From: Gordonia prachuapensis
Lineage (GTDB): Bacteria > Actinomycetota > Actinomycetes > Mycobacteriales > Mycobacteriaceae
NCBI RefSeq assembly: GCF_036350515.1
Contig: NZ_JAZDUE010000006.1
Span: 213,709 to 277,708 of the forward strand
Length of the DNA stretch: 64,000 nt
Direction: 5' to 3'
Below, piece after piece: positions 51,177 to 59,186 of this stretch (the first letter of the stretch is position 1; the number at the start of each line of letters is the position of its first letter). Both the position numbers and the translations under genes were made by a program. The notes beneath the pieces were generated by a model. The model was not told the DNA's origin. It was given only the letters and a program-made list of their open reading frames with translations, and did no database searches.

Positions 51177-52340
51177 TCAGCGCCCGGCGAACGCGTTGCG
51201 CAGGCGAGAGAACAATCCTCCGGACGCCGCGCCGGTCGCGGATGTCACGATCTCCGGCTGGTCGGCAGACGCCTCGCGGAACCGGTTCAGTGCGTCGGTC
51301 TGCGCGGCGTCGAGCTTGCTCGGGACCACGACCTCGAGGTGGGCGTGCAGTGTCCCGCGGACGCCGGTGTTGAGGTGCGGCATGCCCTGTCCCCTGACCT
51401 TGACGACGTGTCCGGGCTGGGTTCCCGGCGCGATGGTGACGCGCGCGGTGCCGTCGAGGATGGTGTCCACGTCGATCTCGTTGCCGAGGGCGGCGTCGGC
51501 GATCGGCACCCGGATGGTGCAGTGCAGATCGTCCTTGTCGCGGACGAAGACCTCGTGCTGCCGCTCGGTGACCTCGACGTAGAGGTCGCCGGCCGGCCCA
51601 CCGCCGGGTCCGATCTCACCCTGACCGGACAGCCGTACCCGCATTCCGCTCTCGATGCCTGCGGGGATCTTGACGGTCATCGTGCGACGCGACCGGACTC
51701 GTCCGTCGCCGCCGCACTTGCGGCACGGGTCGGGGATCACTTCGCCCACACCGTGACAGGTGGGGCACTCGCGGACGGTCATCACCTGACCGAGGAACGA
51801 ACGTTGCACGGCCTGGATCTCGCCCTGCCCCTTGCAGGTGTCGCAGCTCGTCGGTTTCGAATCGCCGTGGGTGCCCGACCCCTTGCACAGGTCGCAGAGG
51901 ATGGCGGTGTCGACGGTGATCTCTTTGTTGATCCCCGCCGCGCATTCCTCGAGGTCGAGCTCGACCGCGACGAGCGCCGGTTCACCGGGCTGCACCCGGC
52001 TGCGCGGGCCGCGGCCGGAACCGAATCCGCCGCCGAACCCTCCGCCGCCGGAGCCGAAAAACGCCTCGAACACGTCGCCGAGGCCACCACCGGCGAAGCC
52101 GCCACCGGAGAACCCGCCTGCGCCCGGGCCGGCGAGCGGGTCGCCGCCGGCATCGACGATGCGACGCTTCTCCGGGTCGGTCAGCACCTCGTAGGCGGTA
52201 CTGACCTCCTTGAAGCGTTCTTCTTCGCCCGGGTTGACATCGGGATGCAGCTCGCGCGCCTTCTTGCGATACGCGCGTTTGATCTCCTGGTCGCTGGCCC
52301 CCTTGGCCACACCAAGGATTCCGTAGTAGTCACGTGCCAC
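51177..52340 (-). CDS. dnaJ2: DnaJ co-chaperone (DnaJ2)
   Basis: Type I Hsp40 of 387 residues that stimulates DnaK. J domain with HPD (ARELHPDVNPGEEE), Gly/Phe-rich linker (GAGGFSGGGFAGGGLGDVFE, then further glycine-rich sequence), four zinc repeats CDLCKGSG, CDTCKGQG, CPTCHGVG and CRKCGGDG, and a C-terminal substrate domain. Starts GTG 52340, 91 bases after hrcA. This is the hrcA-linked second dnaJ of actinobacteria, not the dnaK-operon copy. Confidence 0.95.
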   Translation of the reverse strand: MARDYYGILGVAKGASDQEIKRAYRKKARELHPDVNPGEEERFKEVSTAYEVLTDPEKRRIVDAGGDPLAGPGAGGFSGGGFAGGGLGDVFEAFFGSGGGGFGGGFGSGRGPRSRVQPGEPALVAVELDLEECAAGINKEITVDTAILCDLCKGSGTHGDSKPTSCDTCKGQGEIQAVQRSFLGQVMTVRECPTCHGVGEVIPDPCRKCGGDGRVRSRRTMTVKIPAGIESGMRVRLSGQGEIGPGGGPAGDLYVEVTERQHEVFVRDKDDLHCTIRVPIADAALGNEIDVDTILDGTARVTIAPGTQPGHVVKVRGQGMPHLNTGVRGTLHAHLEVVVPSKLDAAQTDALNRFREASADQPEIVTSATGAASGGLFSRLRNAFAGR

Positions 52341-52431
52341 GGTCGTCTCGGTCCTGTCGTCTCACACTTGGTCACACGGGCTGTGGCGTCGGTGGCGTCG
52401 CGGCGGCTCCACCCCGGGGGCGGAGCACGCT

Positions 52432-53466
52432 TCAGCGATCGGACAACACCTCGCCGACATACTTGGCAACGGCTGCGACCGACGCGATTGTTCCCGGGTA
52501 GTCCATGCGGGTGGGCCCGACCACGCCGACACCGCCGAACACCGTGCCCGAAGCACCGTACCCCGTCGACACCACCGAGGTGCCACGCAGGTTCTCGGTC
52601 TGCGTCTCCTCGCCGATCTGCACGGTCACCCGCCCCATCCGCTGACTGGTAGCGAGCAGTTTGAGCACCACGACCTGCTCCTCGAGGGCGTCGAGCACGG
52701 TGTCCATGCCGCCCACCACGGGCGCGAAGTCGGCTGCCGAGCGAGCCAGATTCGAGGTACCGCCGAGAACGAGACGATCGTCACCGCGCTCGACCAGGGT
52801 CTCCACCAGGATGGTGGCCACCGCGATCGCCGCGTCGCGGATGTCGACCGGGGCGTCGTTGGCGAGCTCGGCGACCGCCGCCGAGGCCTCTTCCAGGCGC
52901 TTGCCGTGCAGGGCCGCGGAGAACATGTCCCGCAGGCGGATGTAGTCGTCCTCGTCGATGTCGCCGGCGAGAGCGACCATCCGCTGTTCGACCCGGCCGG
53001 TGTCGGTGATCACCACCAGCAGCAGCCGTGACGGCGACAAGGACACCACCTCGAGGTGGCGCACGGTGGCAGTCGAGAGCACGGGGTACTGGATCACCGC
53101 GACCTGCCGCGTGAGTTGGGCGAGCAGTTTGACCGACCGCCTCAGCACGTCGTCGAGGTCGACCCCGGAGTCGAGAACCGACAGGATCGCCCGACGTTCG
53201 GCCGCAGACAGGGGCTTGACCTCGCTGATCCGGTCGACGAACATCCGGTAGCCCTTGTCGGTCGGCACCCGTCCGGAGCTCGTGTGCGGCTGGGCGATGT
53301 AGCCCTCGGCCTCCAGGACGGCCATGTCGTTGCGGACCGTCGCACTGGAGACGCCGAGCTGGTGGCGCTCGACGAGGGCCTTCGACCCGATGGGCTCCTG
53401 CGTGGAGACGAAATCGGTCACGATCGCACGCAAGATCTCGAATCGGCGATCGTCCGTGGTCGACAT
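52432..53466 (-). CDS. hrcA: heat-inducible transcription repressor HrcA
   Basis: Repressor of 344 residues that controls groE-type genes through CIRCE elements. N-terminal winged helix (RFEILRAIVTDFVSTQEPIG, then LGVSSATVRNDMAVLEAEGY and PHTSSGRVPTDKGYRMFVD) and the C-terminal GAF-like domain. ATG 53466 has GGGAGG eight bases upstream; GTG 53475 is in frame. I see no CIRCE-type TTAGCACTC/GAGTGCTAA repeat in its own 129-base upstream region. Confidence 0.94.
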   Translation of the reverse strand: MSTTDDRRFEILRAIVTDFVSTQEPIGSKALVERHQLGVSSATVRNDMAVLEAEGYIAQPHTSSGRVPTDKGYRMFVDRISEVKPLSAAERRAILSVLDSGVDLDDVLRRSVKLLAQLTRQVAVIQYPVLSTATVRHLEVVSLSPSRLLLVVITDTGRVEQRMVALAGDIDEDDYIRLRDMFSAALHGKRLEEASAAVAELANDAPVDIRDAAIAVATILVETLVERGDDRLVLGGTSNLARSAADFAPVVGGMDTVLDALEEQVVVLKLLATSQRMGRVTVQIGEETQTENLRGTSVVSTGYGASGTVFGGVGVVGPTRMDYPGTIASVAAVAKYVGEVLSDR

Positions 53467-53595
53467 GCGAGACACCTCCCGAACGTGGACTCTGCCATAC
53501 AGTGGGTGACGTACATCTTACGAACCGCTGCGCGATCGCCGCCGGATGCGGCGTGTCCGGCCGGTTGTGCGCACGCAGGACTCAGGAAGTGCTCG

Positions 53596-54054
53596 ATGAT
53601 CTTCAAGGGGGTACGGGAGGGGAGGCCCTATCCCGACCACGGTCTGTCCGCGAGTGCGTGGGCCAAGATCCCGCCTCGACAGTTCCGACTCGACGAACTG
53701 ACGACGGTGACGACGGTTCTGGCGCTCGACAAGCTGCTCAGCGAGGACTCGACGTTCTACGGCGATCTCTTCTCCCACGTGGTGCGATGGCAAGGCGTCC
53801 TGTATCTGGAGGACGGACTGCATCGAGCGGTGCGATCCGCACTGCGCAATCGCGACATCATCCACGCCCGGATGCTGGATCTCGATGCGCTCGACGTCGA
53901 CCCGCAGGCGGACTCGGTCGCCGATCAGGTCGACACCGAACGCCTGCCGTCCCCGGGGCGCGCGCCGACCGCTCCGGGCGTCCATCGACGTACCACCCGC
54001 AGCACCGGCTGGACGCTCCCCGCTGCGGTGGACCGCCACCCCACCGACCCCTGA
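53596..54054 (+). CDS. conserved hypothetical (Rv2375-like), possible ParB/sulfiredoxin fold
   Basis: Protein of 152 residues, divergent from hrcA. The first 100 residues are conserved in mycolata (RPYPDHGLSASAWAKIPPRQ, FRLDELTTVTTVLALDKLLS). YLEDGLHRAVRSALRNRDII resembles the DGxHR helix of ParB/sulfiredoxin-like domains, so a nucleotide-binding or nuclease-like fold is possible (inference). The last 50 residues are basic and Pro-rich, less like coding sequence, and end at a stop within the start of a family-B repeat. Same relative position as Rv2375 beside hrcA. Confidence 0.7.
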   Translation: MIFKGVREGRPYPDHGLSASAWAKIPPRQFRLDELTTVTTVLALDKLLSEDSTFYGDLFSHVVRWQGVLYLEDGLHRAVRSALRNRDIIHARMLDLDALDVDPQADSVADQVDTERLPSPGRAPTAPGVHRRTTRSTGWTLPAAVDRHPTDP

Positions 54055-54121
54055 AGAGGTCCGCAAACCCCACGACCCCTGAGGAGGTCCGGAGCCTGCG
54101 GAGGACCGTCACGAAGGGCCG
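54046..54121. repeat. intergenic repeat, family B
   Basis: A partial unit (CCCTGAAGAGGTCCG) is followed by a complete one, CCCTGAGGAGGTCCGGAGCC to CGGAGGACCGTCACGAAGGG, close to the unit at 41483-41527. The first bases form the stop region of the upstream gene, and the block ends at the hemW stop, between convergent genes. Confidence 0.8.
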
Positions 54122-55333
54122 TCACCCCGCGACCAGGATCTCCCGTACGACGCGGTCGGCGAGCAACCGCCCGGCGTCGGTCAGCACGAGCCGGGCGCCG
54201 ACCGAACCGACGTGCCGGAGCAGCCCCTCGTCAATGAACGCGGCAGCGCGACGGTATTCCTCCGCGGTCAGTTTCTCCACCGGCAACCCGTCGCGACACC
54301 GGGCGGTCAGCATCACGGATTCGACGTGCCGGTCCTCGTCGGTGAGCACCTCATGTCCGCCGACGGGCAACGCCCCCGCTTCGAGCGTCTGCGCGTACCG
54401 GGCGGGATGCTTGTGATTCCACCAGCGCACACCGTTGACGTGCGAGTGGGCTCCCGGCCCGATTCCCCACCAATCGTGGCTGTGCCAGTACGCGAGATTG
54501 TGCCGACACCGTCCGGAATCGTCGCGGGTCCAGTTCGACACCTCGTACCAGTCGAAGCCGGCCGCACACAGCCGGTCGTCCAGGATCTGGTAGCGATCGG
54601 CGAGGACGTCGTCGTCCGGCGCCGGCAGCTCTCCGCGGCGAATCCGGCGCGCCAGCGCGGTGCCGTCCTCGACGATGAGCGCGTAGGCGGAGACGTGGTC
54701 GACCGGGGCGGACAGCACGGCGTCGACACTCGCGTGCAGATCGGCGTCACTCTCCCCCGGCGTCCCGTAGATCAGATCGAGATTCACGTGTTCGAAGCCC
54801 GCCGCGGCGGCTTCGTGGGCGGCCGCGACCGCGCGGCCCGGCGTGTGCGTGCGGTCGAGTGTTGCGAGGACGTGCGTCGATGCGGACTGCATGCCCAGCG
54901 AGAGCCGGTTGTATCCCGCGGCGCGCAGGCCGTCGAAGAACTCCGGTGAGGTCGACTCGGGATTCGATTCGGTGGTGATCTCGGCGTCGTCGGTCACCGT
55001 GAAGTGCGCGCGGACCGCGTCGAGCAACCGCCGCAGGCCCGCGGACCCGAGCAGCGAGGGTGTTCCACCCCCGACGAAGATCGTCGACACCGGGCGGACC
55101 GGGTTCAGCAGCCGCGCCGCGCTCGCCAGCTCGATGTCGACGGCCTGCTGCCACGACTCCGGCGACGACGAACTGCCCAGCTCGCCTGCGGTGTAGGTGT
55201 TGAAATCGCAGTACCCGCATCGGGTCGCACAGAACGGAACGTGGAGGTACAGGCCGAGCGGCGTCGCCGGTTCGACGTCGCCACAGGCGGCCGCGACGAC
55301 ATCGTCGACGGCCGGCTCGCTTTCGACCTTCAT
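54122..55333 (-). CDS. hemW: HemW-like radical SAM protein (oxygen-independent coproporphyrinogen oxidase family)
   Basis: Radical SAM protein of 403 residues. Cluster cysteines Cys35, Cys39 and Cys42 in VPFCATRCGYCDFNTY; SAM motif GGGTPSLL; then TTESNPES, YNRLSLGMQS and LDLIYGTPGESD. The CNLRCxYC-type spacing and CDFN match HemW, a heme chaperone, rather than true HemN. ATG 55333 is preferred as the family start. The 398 bases upstream are shared with the divergent sulfur operon leader. Confidence 0.9.
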   Translation of the reverse strand: MKVESEPAVDDVVAAACGDVEPATPLGLYLHVPFCATRCGYCDFNTYTAGELGSSSSPESWQQAVDIELASAARLLNPVRPVSTIFVGGGTPSLLGSAGLRRLLDAVRAHFTVTDDAEITTESNPESTSPEFFDGLRAAGYNRLSLGMQSASTHVLATLDRTHTPGRAVAAAHEAAAAGFEHVNLDLIYGTPGESDADLHASVDAVLSAPVDHVSAYALIVEDGTALARRIRRGELPAPDDDVLADRYQILDDRLCAAGFDWYEVSNWTRDDSGRCRHNLAYWHSHDWWGIGPGAHSHVNGVRWWNHKHPARYAQTLEAGALPVGGHEVLTDEDRHVESVMLTARCRDGLPVEKLTAEEYRRAAAFIDEGLLRHVGSVGARLVLTDAGRLLADRVVREILVAG

Positions 55334-55511
55334 GTGTCCATCATGCGCGCCGCCCGCGGCGCTGCCGAATCGGTCCCGACCGCGGAATAGACCCCGGCCC
55401 CTACGCCTTGACACCTATGTCCGGACCTCGCAGCAAGCCGCCCGGCGGGGCTTTGCCTCACCGTGAGGGAAAATAACCCCAAGTAGACGACGCAAGGGTG
55501 ATCGTGGCACT

Positions 55512-55601
55512 ATGAACGGCGTGACTTCTCCAGGGGTGTGGCTCGCAGCTCGGCGCCACATCGATTTCAAACGCGTGTGCAGCGCATTCTGTCGCCCGTA
55601 G
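55512..55601 (+). CDS. cysteine-containing leader peptide upstream of the sulfate operon
   Basis: Short open frame of 29 codons ending in ARRHIDFKRVCSAFCRP then TAG. Actinobacteria commonly have such R-H-hydrophobic-D...R-V-x-S-A-x-C leader peptides before sulfur genes, and in mycobacteria cysteine-rich leaderless short frames attenuate downstream operons. TATGAA at 55511-55516 could be the -10 for a leaderless start at the in-frame GTG 55521, giving 26 residues; ATG 55512 is the other option. Two Cys codons (23 and 27) lie just before the stop, placed to sense Cys-tRNA. Lies 130 bases upstream of sirA. Confidence 0.65.
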   Translation: MNGVTSPGVWLAARRHIDFKRVCSAFCRP

Positions 55602-55613
55602 CCACGTGTTCCA

Positions 55614-55661
55614 GTCGTCTCGACAAGACGACGCGGCCCTGAGAAGTCCCCGCTCAGCGGG
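55614..55661 (+). promoter_or_regulatory. candidate attenuator hairpins between leader peptide and sirA
   Basis: GTCGTCT (55614-55620) pairs with AGACGAC (55626-55632), starting twelve bases after the leader peptide stop; a second stem CCCGC-TCA-GCGGG spans 55649-55661. The placement fits translation-linked attenuation, though no T tract is seen, so Rho-dependent control is also possible. Confidence 0.45.
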
Positions 55662-55731
55662 TATGCCGACACGTTTCCAGCCCACCTTTTCGTGACCGCT
55701 GGCGTATGCGCGCGTCAGCCCAGGAGACTCC

Positions 55732-57477
55732 ATGACGTCCACCACCGACGATGTGTCCGTGACCACTCGTGACACACCCCCGACGCCGGCCCCCACCGGT
55801 GAGCGGCCCGCCCGTAAGAAGCGCCCGGCCAAGCGCCGCGCCGAGGGCCAGTGGAAACTCGGCTACCGCGAGCCGCTGAACCCCAACGAGCAGGTCAAGA
55901 AGGACGACAACCCGCTCAACGTCCGGGCCCGCATCGAGAACATCTACGCCAAGCAGGGCTTCGAGTCGATCGACAAGCAGGACCTGCGCGGCCGGATGCG
56001 CTGGTGGGGCCTCTACACCCAGCGCGCCGAGGGCTACGACGGCACCTGGACCGGCGACGAGAACATCGACATCCTCGAAGACAGCCACTTCATGATGCGA
56101 GTGCGCTGCGACGCCGGGGCACTCAACGTCGCGCAGTTGCGCACCCTCGGCGAACTCTCCACCGAGTTCGCCCGCGACACCGCCGATCTCTCGGACCGTG
56201 AGAACGTCCAGTACCACTGGATTCGCATCGAGGACGTCCCCACCATCTGGGAGCGGCTGGAGAGCGTCGGGCTCTACACCACCGAGGCGTGCGGCGACTG
56301 CCCGCGCATCATCCTGGGTTCCCCGCTCGCCGGTGAGGCCGTCGACGAGGTGCTCGACCCCACCCCGGCGATCGACGAGATCGTCCGCCGCTACATCGGT
56401 GACCCGCAGTACTCGAACCTGCCGCGCAAGTTCAAGACCGCCATCTCCGGCCTGCAGGACGTCTCGCATGAGACCAACGACGTCGCCTTCATCGGCGTGA
56501 ACCATCCCGAACACGGCCCGGGTCTGGACCTCTGGGTCGGCGGCGGGCTGTCCACCAACCCGATGCTCGCGCAGCGGGTGGGCGCCTGGATTCCGCTCGA
56601 CGAGGTGCCCGACGTGTGGGAGGGAGTGGTCTCCATCTTCCGCGACTACGGCTACCGCCGACTGCGCACCAAGGCACGCCTGAAGTTCCTCATCAAGGAC
56701 TGGGGCATCGAGAAGTTCCGCCAGGTCCTCGAGGACGAGTACCTCGGCCGCAAGCTGATCGACGGTCCGGCACCCGAGCCGCTGACCGCCCCGCGCGACC
56801 ACGTCGGCGTGCAGAAGCTCAAGAACGGCCTCAACTCGGTCGGTTTCGCCGCGATGGCGGGCCGCGTCTCCGGCACCATCCTGACCAAGGTGGCCGAGGC
56901 AGCCGAACGAGTCGGGTCCGACCGCATCCGCTTCACCCCGTACCAGAAGCTCGTGGTGCTCGACGTCGCCGACGACAAGGTCGACGAGCTCATCGCCGAC
57001 CTGGCGAAGCTCGGCCTCAGCGCCCGGGCATCCAACTGGCGCCGGAACCTGATGGCGTGCAGCGGCATCGAGTTCTGCAAGCTCTCCTTCACCGAGACCC
57101 GCAAGCGTTCGCAGCGCCTGGTCCCGGAGCTCGAGGAGCGCCTCGCCGACATCAATGCCGACCTCGACACCCCGATCACCGTGAACATCAACGGCTGCCC
57201 CAACTCCTGCGCCCGCTCGCAGGTCGCCGACATCGGCTTCAAGGGCCAGCTGGTCGAGGACGGCAACGGCGGACAGACCGAGGGATTCCAGGTCCACCTC
57301 GGCGGAAGCCTGGGCCAGGACGCCGGATTCGGCCGCAAGCTGCGGCAACACAAGGTGCTCTCCACCGAACTCGGCGACTACATCGACCGGGTGGTCCGCA
57401 AATACGTGGAGCAGCGACACGACGGAGAACGGTTCGCGCAGTGGGCCGTTCGGGCTGACGAGGAGGCACTGCGATGA
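55732..57477 (+). CDS. sirA: ferredoxin-dependent assimilatory sulfite reductase
   Basis: Siroheme/4Fe-4S reductase of 581 residues turning sulfite to sulfide with ferredoxin electrons. Cluster/siroheme cysteines are in MACSGIEFCK and NINGCPNSCARS. WWGLYTQRAEG and YTTEACGDCPR carry the Tyr and Cys that form the crosslink known in mycobacterial SirA, separating it from nitrite reductase NirA. The linkage to cysH, cysD and cysN supports sulfite. ATG 55732 has AGGAGA upstream. First gene of the operon; its stop overlaps cysH (ATGA). Confidence 0.93.
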   Translation: MTSTTDDVSVTTRDTPPTPAPTGERPARKKRPAKRRAEGQWKLGYREPLNPNEQVKKDDNPLNVRARIENIYAKQGFESIDKQDLRGRMRWWGLYTQRAEGYDGTWTGDENIDILEDSHFMMRVRCDAGALNVAQLRTLGELSTEFARDTADLSDRENVQYHWIRIEDVPTIWERLESVGLYTTEACGDCPRIILGSPLAGEAVDEVLDPTPAIDEIVRRYIGDPQYSNLPRKFKTAISGLQDVSHETNDVAFIGVNHPEHGPGLDLWVGGGLSTNPMLAQRVGAWIPLDEVPDVWEGVVSIFRDYGYRRLRTKARLKFLIKDWGIEKFRQVLEDEYLGRKLIDGPAPEPLTAPRDHVGVQKLKNGLNSVGFAAMAGRVSGTILTKVAEAAERVGSDRIRFTPYQKLVVLDVADDKVDELIADLAKLGLSARASNWRRNLMACSGIEFCKLSFTETRKRSQRLVPELEERLADINADLDTPITVNINGCPNSCARSQVADIGFKGQLVEDGNGGQTEGFQVHLGGSLGQDAGFGRKLRQHKVLSTELGDYIDRVVRKYVEQRHDGERFAQWAVRADEEALR

Positions 57478-58229
57478 GCACGTCCACCGACACGACAGCA
57501 ACCGGCCGACGGTTCAGCGAAGACGAGCTGCGCGCGATCGCCGAGAAGGGCGCGGCCGACCTCGGCCCCGACGCCACTCCCGCCGACCTGCTGCGCTGGA
57601 CCGCCGAGACCTTCGGCGACAATTTCGTGGTCGCGTCCAACATGCAGGACGCAGCGCTGGTCGACCTGGCCACCAAGAACATCGACGACGAGGCGCTGCA
57701 CGGCAACAAGCTCAAGGTCCTGTTCCTGGACACCGGCTATCACTTCGCCGAGACCATCGGCACGCGTGACGCGGTCGAGCAAGTGTACGGCGTGGAGATG
57801 GTCAATCTGACCCCCGAACACACGGTCGCCGAGCAGGACGAACTGTTGGGCCGCAACCTGTTCGCGCGCGACCCCGGCGAATGCTGCCGGCTGCGCAAGG
57901 TGGTTCCGCTCAAGAACGGGCTCGCCGGCTACGACGCCTGGATCACCGGCATCCGCCGCGTGGAGGCACCCACGCGCGCCAACGCCCCGCTGATCTCCTT
58001 CGACGAGGGCTTCGGGCTGGTGAAGATCAACCCGATCGCCGCCTGGTCGGACGAGACCATGCAGGACTACATCGACTCCAACGGCGTGCTGGTCAACCCG
58101 CTCGTCGACGACGGCTACCCGTCGATCGGCTGCGCACCCTGCACCGCCAAACCCGAACCCGGATCCGATCCGCGCAGTGGCCGTTGGGCCGGTCGCGCCA
58201 AGACAGAATGTGGGCTGCACGCATCATGA
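57474..58229 (+). CDS. cysH: adenylylsulfate (APS) reductase
   Basis: Thioredoxin-dependent reductase of 251 residues converting APS to sulfite. The four 4Fe-4S cysteines that mark APS (not PAPS) reductases are present: Cys137-Cys138 in ECCRLRKV and Cys220/Cys223 in GCAPCT. The catalytic Cys is Cys246 in ECGLH. FLDTGYHFAET and TGIRR are further signatures. ATG 57474 overlaps sirA; the stop overlaps the cysD start (ATGA), so the three are translationally coupled. Confidence 0.96.
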   Translation: MSTSTDTTATGRRFSEDELRAIAEKGAADLGPDATPADLLRWTAETFGDNFVVASNMQDAALVDLATKNIDDEALHGNKLKVLFLDTGYHFAETIGTRDAVEQVYGVEMVNLTPEHTVAEQDELLGRNLFARDPGECCRLRKVVPLKNGLAGYDAWITGIRRVEAPTRANAPLISFDEGFGLVKINPIAAWSDETMQDYIDSNGVLVNPLVDDGYPSIGCAPCTAKPEPGSDPRSGRWAGRAKTECGLHAS

Positions 58230-59185
58230 CCATCGCCGACACCTCGTCCACCACCACCCCCGACACCGCGCGGACAGTGGTCGACTCCACCGACGACTTC
58301 ACCACCCTCGACGCCCTCGAATCCGAGGCGATCCACATCTTCCGTGAGGTCGCCGGCGAGTTCGAACGCCCGGTGATCCTGTTCTCCGGCGGCAAGGACT
58401 CCACCGTGCTGCTGCACCTGGCGATCAAGGCGTTCTGGCCTGCGCCACTGCCGTTCTCGCTGCTGCACGTCGACACCGGGCACAACCTGCCGGAGATCAT
58501 CACGTTCCGCGACGAGATCGTCGAGCGATACAACCTGCGCTTGCATGTCGCCTCGGTGGAGGAGTACATCGAGGACGGCCGTCTCACCGAACGGCCGGAC
58601 GGCATCCGCAACCCGCTGCAGACCATCCCGCTCCTCGACGCCATCACCGAGAACCGCTTCGACGCGGTGTTCGGCGGCGGCCGACGCGACGAGGAGCGTT
58701 CCCGGGCCAAGGAGCGGATCTTCTCGCTGCGCAATGCCTTCGGACAGTGGGACCCCAAGCGTCAGCGCCCGGAACTCTGGAACCTCTACAACGGCCGCCA
58801 CGCCCCCGGCGAGCACGTGCGCGTGTTCCCGCTGAGCAACTGGACCGAACTGGACATCTGGCGCTATATCGCCCGCGAACAGGTCCTGCTGGCACCGCTG
58901 TACTACGCGCACGAACGTGAGGTCTACTCGCGCGACGGCATGTGGATGACCACCGGCCCGTGGGGTGGTCCCCGTGACGGCGAGGTCGTCGAGAAGCGCG
59001 TGGTCCGCTACCGCACCGTCGGCGACGGATCGACCACCGGCGCGGTGCTCTCCGACGCCGCCGACAACGAGGCCGTGCTCGCCGAAGTCGCCGCCTCCCG
59101 ACTCACCGAACGCGGCGCAACCCGCGGCGACGACCGTGTCTCCGAGGCCGCCATGGAAGACCGCAAGCGCGAAGGATATTTCTGA
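58226..59185 (+). CDS. cysD: sulfate adenylyltransferase small subunit
   Basis: Catalytic subunit of ATP sulfurylase, 319 residues, making APS from sulfate and ATP. PP-loop motif ILFSGGKDSTVLLHL, HVDTGHNLPEI, FGGGRRDEERSRAKERIFS, and PLSNWTELDIWRYI. ATG 58226 overlaps the cysH stop. Its GTPase partner cysN follows with a one-base gap. Confidence 0.96.
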   Translation: MTIADTSSTTTPDTARTVVDSTDDFTTLDALESEAIHIFREVAGEFERPVILFSGGKDSTVLLHLAIKAFWPAPLPFSLLHVDTGHNLPEIITFRDEIVERYNLRLHVASVEEYIEDGRLTERPDGIRNPLQTIPLLDAITENRFDAVFGGGRRDEERSRAKERIFSLRNAFGQWDPKRQRPELWNLYNGRHAPGEHVRVFPLSNWTELDIWRYIAREQVLLAPLYYAHEREVYSRDGMWMTTGPWGGPRDGEVVEKRVVRYRTVGDGSTTGAVLSDAADNEAVLAEVAASRLTERGATRGDDRVSEAAMEDRKREGYF

Positions 59186-59186
59186 G

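Noticed and set aside
53467..53595. CIRCE operator in front of hrcA
   Set aside because: No TTAGCACTC/GAGTGCTAA-type inverted repeat can be found in the gap; ACTCTGCCATACAGT is not a match.
55415..55731. Riboswitch (SAM or similar) ahead of sirA
   Set aside because: I could not assemble the conserved core of any known riboswitch; a leader peptide with hairpins explains the region better.
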